DNA of 64,000 nt from Segatella salivae DSM 15606 (GCF_000185845.1 NZ_GL629647.1:1063613-1127612); one strand, 5' to 3'; shown: positions 25,418-34,063, counted from the first letter of the stretch. The notes: a model not told the origin generated them from the sequence alone. A program made the numbers and translations.

Positions 25418-26581
25418 ATGACAAAGAAAATCATGCTTTTAGGCTCTGGAGAGCTTGGAAAAGAGTTTACTATTGCAGCAAAACGTGTTGGACTTCATGT
25501 CGTTGCATGCGACCGTTACAATGAAGCGCCTGCAATGCAAGTGGCAGATGAACGCGAAATCTTCAACATGTTGGATGGTGATGCCTTAGCAGCCGCTGTA
25601 GAAAAGCATTGTCCTGACATCATCGTTCCAGAGATAGAAGCTATCAGAACAGAGCGACTTTTTGACTTTGAACAACGTGGAATACAAGTTGTTCCCTCTG
25701 CAAAAGCGGTCAACTTCACAATGAATCGTCGCGCAATTCGTGACCTTGCATCTCGTGAATTGGGCCTGCGCACAGCCAAATATTACTATGCAAAGACCTT
25801 TGTAGAGTTCAAACAAGCTGCAGACGAGATTGGTTTTCCTTGCGTGGTAAAGCCATTAATGAGTTCAAGTGGACACGGACAAAGTTATGTTCATAATGAT
25901 AATGAGCTGCAAGCTGCTTTCCATGAGGCCATGGAAGAAGGCAGAGGAGACGTTAAAGAGGTTATCATTGAAGAGTTCATTGACTTTGATTCAGAGTTCA
26001 CTCTACTCACTGTAACTCAAAAGAACGCACCAACCATCTTCTGTCCCCCTATTGGTCATGTGCAGAAATCAGGCGATTATCGTGAGAGTTGGCAGCCATT
26101 TTGTCTCCCCGATGAAGCCTTATCACAAGCTCAACACATGGCAAACGAGGTGACAAAAGCATTGGAAGGATACGGCATTTGGGGTGTAGAATTCTTCCTA
26201 ACCAAGCAGGGAGAAGTCATCTTTTCAGAGCTAAGTCCGAGACCACATGACACAGGTATGGTCACGTTGGGACACACAACAAACCTCAACGAGTTTGAAC
26301 TTCACCTGCGAGCTATTATGGGTTGGCCCATACCTGCTATTCATTTAGAGCACAACGGCTGTTCAGCTGTCATCCTTTCAAAAGAAAACGCCGACCATGA
26401 ACCTACATATAATCTCATGGAGGCATTGAAAGAAGATTGCACGCGCGTTCGAATCTTCGGCAAACCCGACCAACATGTCAACCGAAGAATGGGCGTAATG
26501 CTATGTTATGGCAGCCTCGACAGCGACATGAATGAGTTGCGTGACAAGGCAAAACGATTGGCTGCAACTGTTATTAAATAA
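25418..26581 (+). CDS. purT: Formate-dependent phosphoribosylglycinamide formyltransferase
   Basis: A 387-residue ATP-grasp enzyme making formyl-GAR from GAR, formate and ATP in purine synthesis. The N-terminal dinucleotide-like loop LLGSGELGKEFTIAAKRVG, the ATP-grasp region CVVKPLMSSSGHGQSYV, EEFIDFDSEFTLLTV and the metal site GVEFFLTKQGEVIFSELSPRPHDTGMVTL are all present. Its place between rfbB and fdtA is unusual for a purine gene; 27 nt separate it from rfbB. It may simply share a promoter. Confidence 0.95.
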   Translation: MTKKIMLLGSGELGKEFTIAAKRVGLHVVACDRYNEAPAMQVADEREIFNMLDGDALAAAVEKHCPDIIVPEIEAIRTERLFDFEQRGIQVVPSAKAVNFTMNRRAIRDLASRELGLRTAKYYYAKTFVEFKQAADEIGFPCVVKPLMSSSGHGQSYVHNDNELQAAFHEAMEEGRGDVKEVIIEEFIDFDSEFTLLTVTQKNAPTIFCPPIGHVQKSGDYRESWQPFCLPDEALSQAQHMANEVTKALEGYGIWGVEFFLTKQGEVIFSELSPRPHDTGMVTLGHTTNLNEFELHLRAIMGWPIPAIHLEHNGCSAVILSKENADHEPTYNLMEALKEDCTRVRIFGKPDQHVNRRMGVMLCYGSLDSDMNELRDKAKRLAATVIK

Positions 26582-26588
26582 GTAACAC

Positions 26589-26861
26589 GTGGAAGAAATA
26601 GATAAAATTGACACGATAACCAAGTTTCTTGACGACCTCGAGAAACTTGGAAAGCAACTCTCTCTCATTCAAGAAGAGCAGAAAAATGTGCTTGCTTATA
26701 TGCTGAATCTAAAGCAAAAGCACAACACTGAGACGCAAGAATACAACCAGCTTGCAGTCAGAAGTAGAGACTTACAGGCTTTAATTGACAAATACCGCCC
26801 TATCTATGAGGAGCGAATGTCATGGATAAGGGACATCAAAAAGAAAGGGAAAACAAAATAG
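26589..26861 (+). CDS. Small coiled-coil protein with GTG start
   Basis: A 90-residue, highly charged helical protein (ITKFLDDLEKLGKQLSLIQEEQKNVLAYM...) with no recognisable domain; the whole length looks coiled coil. The only start that keeps the length is GTG at 26589; the first in-frame ATG is at about residue 42. It fits tightly between purT (7-nt gap) and fdtA (0-nt gap), which argues that it is real. Unknown function; could be a scaffold or chain-length type partner for the sugar genes, which is speculation. Confidence 0.6.
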   Translation: MEEIDKIDTITKFLDDLEKLGKQLSLIQEEQKNVLAYMLNLKQKHNTETQEYNQLAVRSRDLQALIDKYRPIYEERMSWIRDIKKKGKTK

Positions 26862-27272
26862 ATGAATGAATTAGGACAGCTAATTAACCTGCCGAAAATC
26901 ATTGACCCGCGTGGAAACCTGACCGTTGCTCAGGCTTTTGAGCATGTACCCTTTGCCATAAAGCGTGTTTATTGGACGTATGATGTACCCTCAGGTGAAA
27001 GCCGTGGTGGACACGCGCACTACAAATGCCGCGAGTTTATCATTGCCGTCAGCGGCAGCTTTGACGTGTGTCTTGACAATGGGCAAGCCAAAAAGACTTA
27101 TCATCTCAATCATCCCTATCAAGGATTACTTATTGATACCAACATTTGGCGTACGTTAGAAGACTTCTCTTCGGGTGCCGTTTGCCTCGTGTTAGCCGAA
27201 GATGACTTCGACGAAAAAGACTATATATACGATTATCAGCTATTCCTTAGCCACTTAAAATGTTTGAAATAA
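26862..27272 (+). CDS. dTDP-4-keto-6-deoxyglucose 3,4-ketoisomerase (FdtA/QdtA type)
   Basis: A 136-residue cupin of the WxcM-like/FdtA family. It isomerises the RfbB product to the 3-keto sugar on the way to dTDP-3-amino-3,6-dideoxyhexoses (Fuc3N or Qui3N). The signature RGNLTVAQ...FAIKRVYWTYDVPSGESRGGHAHYKCREFIIAVSGSFDV is present, including the GGHAH metal or base motif. The start directly follows the stop of the coiled-coil gene and the end overlaps the acyltransferase start by 13 nt. Whether the product is galacto- or gluco-configured cannot be told. Confidence 0.88.
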   Translation: MNELGQLINLPKIIDPRGNLTVAQAFEHVPFAIKRVYWTYDVPSGESRGGHAHYKCREFIIAVSGSFDVCLDNGQAKKTYHLNHPYQGLLIDTNIWRTLEDFSSGAVCLVLAEDDFDEKDYIYDYQLFLSHLKCLK

Positions 27273-28198
27273 AGCCCTATTCCCCTGAAATGAAATCCGA
27301 ATGGGATGCGTTTGTTGATGCAGCTAAAAACGGATTGTTTCTCTTTTTCAGGGATTACATGGACTATCATCACGACAGATTTGAGGACCATTCGATTGTA
27401 GTTTACCGACAAAACAAGCTCTATGCGCTCCTGCCGGCAAACATTTCACACGATGTTCTCTATACACATCAGGGCCTGACTTTTGGCGGATTGATTGTCA
27501 ACGAGCATTTCACTGCGGCTGATTCTATTATAGTTTTCAAGCTCATCAATGCCTATTTGCGCAATAAAGGCATACGAAAAGTAGTGTATAAAGCTATCCC
27601 TTGGCTCTATCATCAGCAGCCCGCTGAAGAAGATCTATATGCTATTTACCGCACAACTAACGCCAAATTAGTAGCCCGAGACATATCAACTGCCATCCGA
27701 CTTGACATGCCCTTAGCCTACAATGAGATGAGAAACAGGGGAATAAAAAAGGCACTTCACCATGGCATAATGGTCGAAGAAAGTAATCGTTGGACTGACT
27801 TTTGGGAGGTATTGACGACAAATCTACAAACCAAATATCATGTTTCGCCCGTTCATTCGCTGTCAGAAATACGCATGCTTAAAGCCAGTTTTCCAAACAA
27901 CATCCGTCTTTTTACAGCACAACTGAACGGCAAAGTACTTGGCGGAACGGTGGTATATGAATACGGAAATGTGGCACATACGCAGTATATTTCAGCCTCT
28001 TTAGAAGGTAAAAAACTACGCGTTCTCGACCTGCTTCTCGACAAATTGATTCATGAAGTATATCGAAACAAGATGTGGTTTGACTTTGGAAAATCCACCG
28101 AACAACAGGGAACAATCCTCAACGAAGGCCTCATCTTTCAGAAAGAGAGCTTTGGTGGCCGTGCCGTTTGTTATGATTGGTATGAATGGGACTTATGA
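27260..28198 (+). CDS. FemAB/GNAT-like acyltransferase in the dTDP-aminosugar cluster
   Basis: A 312-residue protein resembling the FemAB-like (Acetyltransf_6) GNAT superfamily: two related halves, an N-terminal SEWDAFVDAAKNGLFLFFRDYMDYHHDRF and a C-terminal VLGGTVVYEYGNVAHTQYISAS...LDLLLDKLIHEVYRNKMWFDFGKSTEQQG. Its place between the ketoisomerase and the aminotransferase suggests it acylates the 3-amino group. Known FdtC/QdtC enzymes are left-handed beta-helix acyltransferases, so this would be a different fold for the same step. It overlaps both neighbours (13 and 4 nt). Confidence 0.75.
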   Translation: MFEIKPYSPEMKSEWDAFVDAAKNGLFLFFRDYMDYHHDRFEDHSIVVYRQNKLYALLPANISHDVLYTHQGLTFGGLIVNEHFTAADSIIVFKLINAYLRNKGIRKVVYKAIPWLYHQQPAEEDLYAIYRTTNAKLVARDISTAIRLDMPLAYNEMRNRGIKKALHHGIMVEESNRWTDFWEVLTTNLQTKYHVSPVHSLSEIRMLKASFPNNIRLFTAQLNGKVLGGTVVYEYGNVAHTQYISASLEGKKLRVLDLLLDKLIHEVYRNKMWFDFGKSTEQQGTILNEGLIFQKESFGGRAVCYDWYEWDL

Positions 28199-29295
28199 AA
28201 ATAGAATATCTTTCACTGCAACGCATCACACAACAACATGCCGATGAACTTCACAAAGCTGTGCAAAAGGTCATCGATAGCGGCTGGTATCTGCAAGGAA
28301 AAGCTACAAATGACTTTGAAACGGCTTATGCTCAGTATATTGGAACGCAACATTGCATCAGCTGTGGCAATGGACTTGATGCGCTGACCCTCATCTTTAG
28401 AGCGTATAAACAGCTTGGAAAACTTCATGAAGGCGACGAGGTTATCGTGCCCGCCAATACCTATATAGCTTCCATTCTCGCCCTAACCGAAAACCAACTC
28501 AAGCCAATCCTTGTCGAACCTGATATGCTTTTGCAACTCGATATCACACGGATTGAGGCTGCTATCACACCGAAAACACGAGCTATTCTGCTTGTACATC
28601 TCTATGGAACTTGTGCTATGCACACCACCATCAGTGCCATTTGCAAACGCCATAACCTACTGCTTGTAGAAGATAATGCCCAAGGTCACGGCCTAAAATG
28701 GCATGAAAAACATACGGGAAGTATAGGAGATGCCGCTGCACATAGCTTCTATCCAGGAAAGAATCTGGGTGCAATGGGCGATGCAGGTGCCGTGACAACA
28801 GACGACAATCAGCTTGCAACCATCGTCCGTTCTCTTGCTAATTATGGCAGCAATCGCAAGTATGTATTCCCCTATCAAGGCTTAAACAGTCGCATGGATG
28901 AATTGCAAGCAGCCATATTAATGACGAAGTTGACCTACTTAGATCATGACAATCAACGTCGCCGAAACATTGCAAAACGCTATGAAGAAGCTATTCGTCA
29001 CGAGGCCGTTACACTGATAAAACCACGCAATTCCGTGTTTCATATCTATCCGATATTATGCAAAAGACGCGATGAGTTGCAGCAATATCTGGCGTCGAAA
29101 GGTATTGAAACCCTCATCCACTACCCCATCCCACCCCATAAGCAGGCTTGTTATGCGGTATGGAACAGCCTACAACTCCCTATCACTGAACGTATTGCAG
29201 CAACAGAACTCAGTCTGCCCTGCAATCAAGCCATGACCGATGATGAGGTGGAATATGTCATTCATTCGATTAACACATGGGAAAAGACAATATAA
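28195..29295 (+). CDS. DegT/DnrJ/EryC1 sugar aminotransferase (FdtB/QdtB type)
   Basis: A 366-residue PLP enzyme that puts the amino group on a keto sugar nucleotide. The PLP lysine is in HSFYPGKNLGAMGDAGAV; GNGLDALTLIFRAY, DEVIVPANTYIASILA and VEDNAQGHG are standard family motifs. Following a 3,4-ketoisomerase it most likely makes dTDP-3-amino-3,6-dideoxyhexose. I chose the ATG at 28195, which overlaps the acyltransferase stop as ATGA; an ATG at 28186 is also in frame. It is the last gene of the sugar cluster. Confidence 0.9.
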   Translation: MKIEYLSLQRITQQHADELHKAVQKVIDSGWYLQGKATNDFETAYAQYIGTQHCISCGNGLDALTLIFRAYKQLGKLHEGDEVIVPANTYIASILALTENQLKPILVEPDMLLQLDITRIEAAITPKTRAILLVHLYGTCAMHTTISAICKRHNLLLVEDNAQGHGLKWHEKHTGSIGDAAAHSFYPGKNLGAMGDAGAVTTDDNQLATIVRSLANYGSNRKYVFPYQGLNSRMDELQAAILMTKLTYLDHDNQRRRNIAKRYEEAIRHEAVTLIKPRNSVFHIYPILCKRRDELQQYLASKGIETLIHYPIPPHKQACYAVWNSLQLPITERIAATELSLPCNQAMTDDEVEYVIHSINTWEKTI

Positions 29296-29314
29296 GAACA
29301 TAAAATATACAACT

Positions 29315-30115
29315 ATGAAACCCACCATTTACAAAACCACAATCGTAGTATTATTGCTATTTTTCATTCCTTTTATGCCAACAAGTCAGGCACAACAGAC
29401 CAAAAAGGAACTCGTAGGAGTGCTCATTAATCATCAGTTTTATTCAAAAGATATGCCGCTTAACGAAATCATGGGCATACAGAAAGGCTTTCAAAAGCTT
29501 GACGATGGCGAACAACATACAGTTCTTCACGTCCTTGTTCCTGACGATTTTGTAGCGCCAAAGACTTGGAAGAAATATGAAATCAAGCGCAGTAATGTTG
29601 TCAATGCCGACAAATTTGAAGCCAAAGTGCTCCTTTTTGATGAGATGAAAAAGGTAACTCATAGTGCAGACAAACAATTTAAGAACCTTAAAATCGGTCA
29701 AAAACTACCAGGAACATTCACACTTCAAGACCTCGATGGAAACACTTGGACGCAAGATTCGCTAAAAAACAGAGTAATAGTAGTTAATGTTTGGTACTCA
29801 GGATGTGGTCCTTGCAGAAAAGAAATGCCTGAACTATCAACCTGGAAGACCCGCTTTCCAGAGGTGATTTTCCTCTCTGCAAACTTCGAAAAGCCTGAGA
29901 TTGTGAAAGCTATCACCGAAAAACATGGCTTCAACTGGACGCATTTGCCCAATGATAGATACTTTACGCAATGGGTAGGTAACGAAGGTTTCCCGCTAAC
30001 GCTTATCATAGCAATGGATGGAACGCTGCAATACCTCTCACACAAAACAAGTAATGAAATACGTGAAGAAGTGTTTAGACGCCTCAAATGGCTTACAACC
30101 ATACAAAAAGAATAA
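29315..30115 (+). CDS. Secreted TlpA-like thioredoxin-fold protein
   Basis: About 266 residues with a signal peptide (MKPTIYKTTIVVLLLFFIPFMPTSQAQ), a Bacteroidetes-specific N-terminal region (about 30-120) and a C-terminal AhpC/TlpA thioredoxin domain with the redox motif NVWYSGCGPCRKEMPEL (CGPC). It should act as a periplasmic disulfide reductase or cytochrome/sortilin-type maturation partner. The ORF opens at 29240 inside fdtB, but the signal peptide starts at 29315. It may be co-transcribed with the sugar cluster (19-nt gap) without sharing its function. Confidence 0.85.
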   Translation: MKPTIYKTTIVVLLLFFIPFMPTSQAQQTKKELVGVLINHQFYSKDMPLNEIMGIQKGFQKLDDGEQHTVLHVLVPDDFVAPKTWKKYEIKRSNVVNADKFEAKVLLFDEMKKVTHSADKQFKNLKIGQKLPGTFTLQDLDGNTWTQDSLKNRVIVVNVWYSGCGPCRKEMPELSTWKTRFPEVIFLSANFEKPEIVKAITEKHGFNWTHLPNDRYFTQWVGNEGFPLTLIIAMDGTLQYLSHKTSNEIREEVFRRLKWLTTIQKE

Positions 30116-30130
30116 GTTAGAATTAACTTA

Positions 30131-30158
30131 ACAAAAGCCTCTTAAAGACGGCCTTTGT
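30131..30158 (+). terminator. Weak stem-loop after tlpA-like gene
   Basis: ACAAAAGCC/GGCCTTTGT arms (30131-30139, 30150-30158) with one mismatch, followed by only a short T-rich tail. Starts 15 nt after the stop. Confidence 0.4.
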
Positions 30159-30226
30159 TTCAAACTTCAGCCCAAAGGGTCACGAATAGGGCCATTATTT
30201 GCCTGTTATGATAAGTCATTGAGTAC

Positions 30227-30311
30227 CAAAAGGTTTCATCATCACACATTATTTTCAGCACCGAAAATATGGATTTATCTTGCAAATCAAGGCGCATGAT
30301 GAAACCTTTTG
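30227..30311. repeat. 16-bp perfect inverted repeat with 53-nt spacer
   Basis: Arms CAAAAGGTTTCATCAT (30227-30242) and its exact complement (30296-30311). The spacer is A/T-rich. The 566-nt convergent gap 30116-30681 also holds a second repeat pair (30594-30665) and degenerate 19-nt motifs near 30337-30355 and 30402-30420. Confidence 0.7.
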
Positions 30312-30593
30312 CATCAGTTCATCATGTGAAATGCGTCAAATAGTGTCGTAAAATGGCTGCAATCATATGATGAAATGCAGCAGAAAGAATGATGAAATGA
30401 GGCCCATGAGACATAAAATGACCTGAATCAGGGTCTACAACCATTTGAAAGAAGTCTTCACTTCACTCAAAAACGTAAGAAAACACAATGAAAACCCTGT
30501 TTAATTCTACAGAATAAGCTTTCAAAAGATATGCTTTTTTGAAGAAGATACTTTACAAAGAATAAAGTAAAAACTTAGAAAAAATAATAAAAT

Positions 30594-30665
30594 CGGTTTC
30601 TCATATTCGTTTATTTCAACCTTATTTTTGTGTTGAATTGCAAGTCAACAGAATATGAGAAACCG
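30594..30665. repeat. 15-bp perfect inverted repeat flanking a promoter-like 42-nt segment
   Basis: Arms CGGTTTCTCATATTC (30594-30608) and exact complement (30651-30665). Inside are TATTTTTG at 30623-30630 on the plus strand and an inner TGTTGA/TCAACA hairpin (30631-30650). On the minus strand the right end is followed by ATTTTATTATTTTTTC, so the structure may simply terminate lutABC, whose last stop is at 30682. Confidence 0.7.
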
Positions 30666-30681
30666 CAGTATGCGTGAAGAT

Positions 30682-31257
30682 TTAACCCACAAGAATCACC
30701 AAAACGGAGCGTGCTGCCTGCGCACCCATAACCAACGCCTGTTCAATATCAGCCGTTTTGCTCGGTCCACTGATAAAAGTTCCAAAGCCATAAGACGTCA
30801 TTTTTATCCTCTTATAAGCCTGATGCATGTTATCTACGACTTGATTTCTGTCGAGAATAATAACTAAATTCTCTGAGATAAAACACACAACCTTCTCTTT
30901 CATGACTTGAGGTATCCAGATACAACCATTCTCTGCCACCCCAACTTCACCCTTAACAACGCCCACATCCGTGCCATTGAGGTCACTGGCTTCGGCAACT
31001 GTGTCGGGGTTTAGTTTGGCATTGATGCCTGGAACATTACTGGCAATGACCTTAGCATCAGGATATGCCTCAGCAATTAAAGCGTTAAGGTCGTCTGTTG
31101 GCTTTGCTTCGACAATGTTTGCACCTGCAGATTTAGTCATTTCTACAAACTGCTTGATAGGCTCAGGATAGGTAAGAGCATCGATATGCAAGTCAGGCAT
31201 GTCATATTGTTGACGGATATGAGAACGCAATCTATCGAGAAAATCTTTCTTTTCCAT
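30682..31257 (-). CDS. lutC: LutC-type LUD domain protein, lactate utilisation
   Basis: A 191-residue LUD domain protein, the third subunit of the LutABC iron-sulfur L-lactate oxidase complex. The family pattern GVVKGEVGVAENGCIWI...VCFISENLVIILDRNQVVDNMHQAYKRI and GPSKTADIEQALVMGAQAARSVLVILV is clear. It follows lutB after 19 nt. It ends the operon, 16 nt before a large inverted-repeat structure that is likely the terminator. Confidence 0.9.
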   Translation of the reverse strand: MEKKDFLDRLRSHIRQQYDMPDLHIDALTYPEPIKQFVEMTKSAGANIVEAKPTDDLNALIAEAYPDAKVIASNVPGINAKLNPDTVAEASDLNGTDVGVVKGEVGVAENGCIWIPQVMKEKVVCFISENLVIILDRNQVVDNMHQAYKRIKMTSYGFGTFISGPSKTADIEQALVMGAQAARSVLVILVG

Positions 31258-31276
31258 AACTATTCATTACATGATT

Positions 31277-32650
31277 TCATTTAGCCTGGCCTTTCTTCCA
31301 TAACTCGTGGAAAGACTTTTTGGCAAATTCGGGCTTCGTATGTCCTATTCCCCATGGATTGAGATGCTTGAAATGAGTCATCCTTTCGGGGACAAAGTCG
31401 GCTAAAGGAGCAAACATTAATGCCGTATGATAAAGCCAAGAACTGTCATAAAGCACTTTCATTCCTTCAGACATTGCCTTTTTCATTCTGTCAGCCTTAC
31501 CCATTTTATCAAGACTTTGACGCCAAACATAGATCTGACTACCAGGTGCTACCTCGGCCGGACAAATGTTATCACAACTCAAACACAATGAACAAGCACT
31601 GACATCACCATAGTTTTGCTTTGGATTGTGCATCATTCCAAGATTCACTCCGATAGGTCCTGGGATGACATAAGTATAACTATGCCCACCACTTCGACGG
31701 TAAACAGGGCAGGTATTCATGCAAGCGCCACAACGAATACACTTCAAAGTTTCCCAATGATCAGGGTTAGCGAGAAGCTTACTGCGTCCATTGTCAACCA
31801 AAACCACGTGCATTTCGCCACCTGGACGTGCCTGACGGAAATGTGAAGTGAAAGCAGTTGCAGGCTGACCTGTACCACATCGGCTTAGCAAACGATGGAA
31901 AACAGCCAATGAATCATAATCAGGCACAAGCTTTTCTATACCCATCGAAACGATATGTAGCTTCGGAACAGAGGTTGACATATCAGCATTTCCCTCGTTC
32001 GTACATACCACAATATCGCCTGTTTTGGCTACACCGAAGTTACAACCAGTCATTCCTGCCTCAGCTTCTATAAACTCATTACGAAGCGAATAGCGTGCAC
32101 ACTGCGTAAGATATGTAGGATCATAGTTGCCAATTTCATGCGAAATGCCCTTCTCTTCGAACATCTTTCCAACCTCTTGTCGGGTTAAATGGATGGCAGG
32201 CATAACGATATGGCTCGGCCGTTGACCTAAAAGCTGGAGGATACGCTCGCCTAAGTCCGACTCAACAACATCGATTCCACGTTCTATTAGGTAAGGATTC
32301 ATCTCACATTCCTCCGTCAACATAGACTTCGATTTGACCATCTTCTTGACGTCATGTGACTTGAGAATATCATATACAATGGCATTAAACTCGGCGGCAT
32401 CACTGGCCCAATGCACAATGACTCCACGGCTTTCGAGTTGAGAAGTGAACTGCTCAAGGTAGTCAACAAGATGTGAAAGAGTGTGTCGTTTGATATCACT
32501 CGCGTGCTGTCGCAAGTCTTCCCATTCAGGCAACTGATGCGCAGCAGCATCATGTTTCATACGAAGTGACCAGAAAGTTTGGTCATGCCATGTAGTTTTG
32601 TCATGGTTTTCGTTGAATATGGCAGCCCTTTTTGAATGATCTGTACTCAT
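31277..32650 (-). CDS. lutB: LutB iron-sulfur protein, lactate utilisation
   Basis: A 457-residue protein with an N-terminal LUD domain (about 60-300; SMLTEECEMNPYLIERGIDVVESDLGERILQL) and two 4Fe-4S motifs, CIRCGACMNTCPVYR and CSLCLSCDNICPAEV, in the C-terminal part. With LutA and LutC it oxidises L-lactate to pyruvate in the cytoplasm and passes electrons to the respiratory chain. It lies 25 nt downstream of lutA in the same direction. Confidence 0.93.
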   Translation of the reverse strand: MSTDHSKRAAIFNENHDKTTWHDQTFWSLRMKHDAAAHQLPEWEDLRQHASDIKRHTLSHLVDYLEQFTSQLESRGVIVHWASDAAEFNAIVYDILKSHDVKKMVKSKSMLTEECEMNPYLIERGIDVVESDLGERILQLLGQRPSHIVMPAIHLTRQEVGKMFEEKGISHEIGNYDPTYLTQCARYSLRNEFIEAEAGMTGCNFGVAKTGDIVVCTNEGNADMSTSVPKLHIVSMGIEKLVPDYDSLAVFHRLLSRCGTGQPATAFTSHFRQARPGGEMHVVLVDNGRSKLLANPDHWETLKCIRCGACMNTCPVYRRSGGHSYTYVIPGPIGVNLGMMHNPKQNYGDVSACSLCLSCDNICPAEVAPGSQIYVWRQSLDKMGKADRMKKAMSEGMKVLYDSSWLYHTALMFAPLADFVPERMTHFKHLNPWGIGHTKPEFAKKSFHELWKKGQAK

Positions 32651-32675
32651 AGATTTCTTTTCCTTTTATGCTAAA

Positions 32676-33413
32676 TTAGAGTCCGGCAGCCAATATTTGG
32701 GCTACATGAACGAATTGAATGGGTTTGTGTTCTCGCTTAGCAATGCCCGCCATATGCATCAAACAACTGCTATCTGGGCCTGTAACAAACTCGGCACCTG
32801 TGGCCATGTGTCGACCAATCTTATCTTCTCCCATGCGTATAGAGACTGCCGTTTCTTCAACAGAGAACATCCCTCCGAAGCCACAACACTCGTCTTTGCG
32901 GTCTGGTTCCTTAATCGTTATATCCTTGATTAACTTCAACAAGTCGATAATCTTATTGTAAGGAGGGATGTTTCGCTCGGAAGGAGCAGACAATCCAAGT
33001 TCTCTCACGCCGTGACAACTATTATGTACGCTCACCACATGAGGGAAACTACCTGGCAAAGACGTGATTTTTAGCACGTCATGTAAGAACTCTACGATGT
33101 CCATTACCTTCTTAGAAGACAGACATTCGTGTTCCCCTTTCAGCAAACGAGGGTGATAAAACTTCACGTATGCAGCGCAAGAAGCAGATGGAGCAACAAC
33201 ATAATCGAAGCCGGAAAACATGGAATCAAACTTCAAAGCCAATGACTTTGACATGCTTTCAAAGCCTGCATTCCCCATCGGTTGACCGCAACAAGTTTGC
33301 TTTTCGGGGTAACCGACGTCAACACCAAAGTGCTTTAACAGCTTATATGTGGCGACTCCGGCCTCTGGATAAAGTGCATCAACATAACAAGGAATAAACA
33401 ATCCTACTTTCAT
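32676..33413 (-). CDS. lutA: LutA cysteine-rich (CCG domain) oxidoreductase subunit
   Basis: A 245-residue protein with two CCG domains, recognised by KQTCCGQPMGNAGF and DECCGFGGMFSV, plus the start MKVGLFIPCYVDALYPEAGVATYKLLKHFGVDVGYP typical of LutA/YkgE. The CCG cysteines hold noncubane iron-sulfur clusters in relatives of heterodisulfide reductase. It begins 27 nt after cdd, so cdd and lutABC may be one transcript. Confidence 0.92.
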   Translation of the reverse strand: MKVGLFIPCYVDALYPEAGVATYKLLKHFGVDVGYPEKQTCCGQPMGNAGFESMSKSLALKFDSMFSGFDYVVAPSASCAAYVKFYHPRLLKGEHECLSSKKVMDIVEFLHDVLKITSLPGSFPHVVSVHNSCHGVRELGLSAPSERNIPPYNKIIDLLKLIKDITIKEPDRKDECCGFGGMFSVEETAVSIRMGEDKIGRHMATGAEFVTGPDSSCLMHMAGIAKREHKPIQFVHVAQILAAGL

Positions 33414-33440
33414 AATGTTTTTGTTATAATATAAAGCGTG

Positions 33441-33923
33441 TCATTTTCGCATGTTTTCATCCACGAAAGCAAAGGGCAAAAGGTCCTTAACACTATGTAG
33501 AATATAAACACCTGACGTGCCAAAAAGCAACACACGGACATTTTGTTTGTATCGATCTTCTATCTCAAGCATTACTTGTCGGCATGCGCCACAAGGCGTA
33601 ATAGGATCTGACAAGAAGCCTTTCTCATTGTGAGCAACAATCGCTAATGTATCAATTGCTTGCTCTGGATAATGCGATTGAGATGCAAATATGGCTGAAC
33701 GCTCGGCACATAAGCCCGAGGGGAAAGCTGCATTTTCTTGATTAGCGCCTATAACAACACGACCATCATGCAGACGCAACGCCGCCCCTACATGGAAATG
33801 GCTGTATTTGGCATAGCTATTCTTGATGGCAGCCTTAGCACATTCTATGAGGTTTTGGTCCTGTTCACTCAACTCTTCGAATTGACAGAAATCATAATCT
33901 ATTTCTATCTTCAATTTCTTCAT
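33441..33923 (-). CDS. cdd: Cytidine deaminase
   Basis: A 160-residue zinc deaminase converting cytidine or deoxycytidine to uridine forms. The zinc motifs are NAAFPSGLCAERSAIF (Cys-Ala-Glu) and PCGACRQVM (Pro-Cys-x-x-Cys); HVGAALRLHDGRVVIGANQENAA is the substrate strand. Length suits the tetrameric bacterial type. A TACCTTTG box lies 29 nt upstream of the ATG. Confidence 0.93.
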   Translation of the reverse strand: MKKLKIEIDYDFCQFEELSEQDQNLIECAKAAIKNSYAKYSHFHVGAALRLHDGRVVIGANQENAAFPSGLCAERSAIFASQSHYPEQAIDTLAIVAHNEKGFLSDPITPCGACRQVMLEIEDRYKQNVRVLLFGTSGVYILHSVKDLLPFAFVDENMRK

Positions 33924-33952
33924 TGCGTACTAATGTTATTGAATACTATCTA

Positions 33953-33960
33953 CAAAGGTA
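33953..33960 (-). promoter_or_regulatory. -7 box for cdd-lutABC
   Basis: TACCTTTG on the minus strand (complement of CAAAGGTA). A matching TTG box was not found. Confidence 0.4.
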
Positions 33961-34055
33961 CAAATTAAATCGAAGTATCTATATGTTAAAAGCACTTTTT
34001 TATCAACTTGCAAGGCTTCAATCTTCATTTTCGTGACATTTTCAACAATAATTTG

Positions 34056-34063
34056 TATCTTTG
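34056..34063 (+). promoter_or_regulatory. -7 box for topB
   Basis: TATCTTTG, 20 nt before the topB ATG. The upstream box is poor. Confidence 0.45.

Noticed and set aside
30655..30867. 70-codon plus-strand frame beginning in the inverted repeat
   Set aside because: Antisense to lutC and without family features; relevant only if the promoter-like box at 30623 is real.
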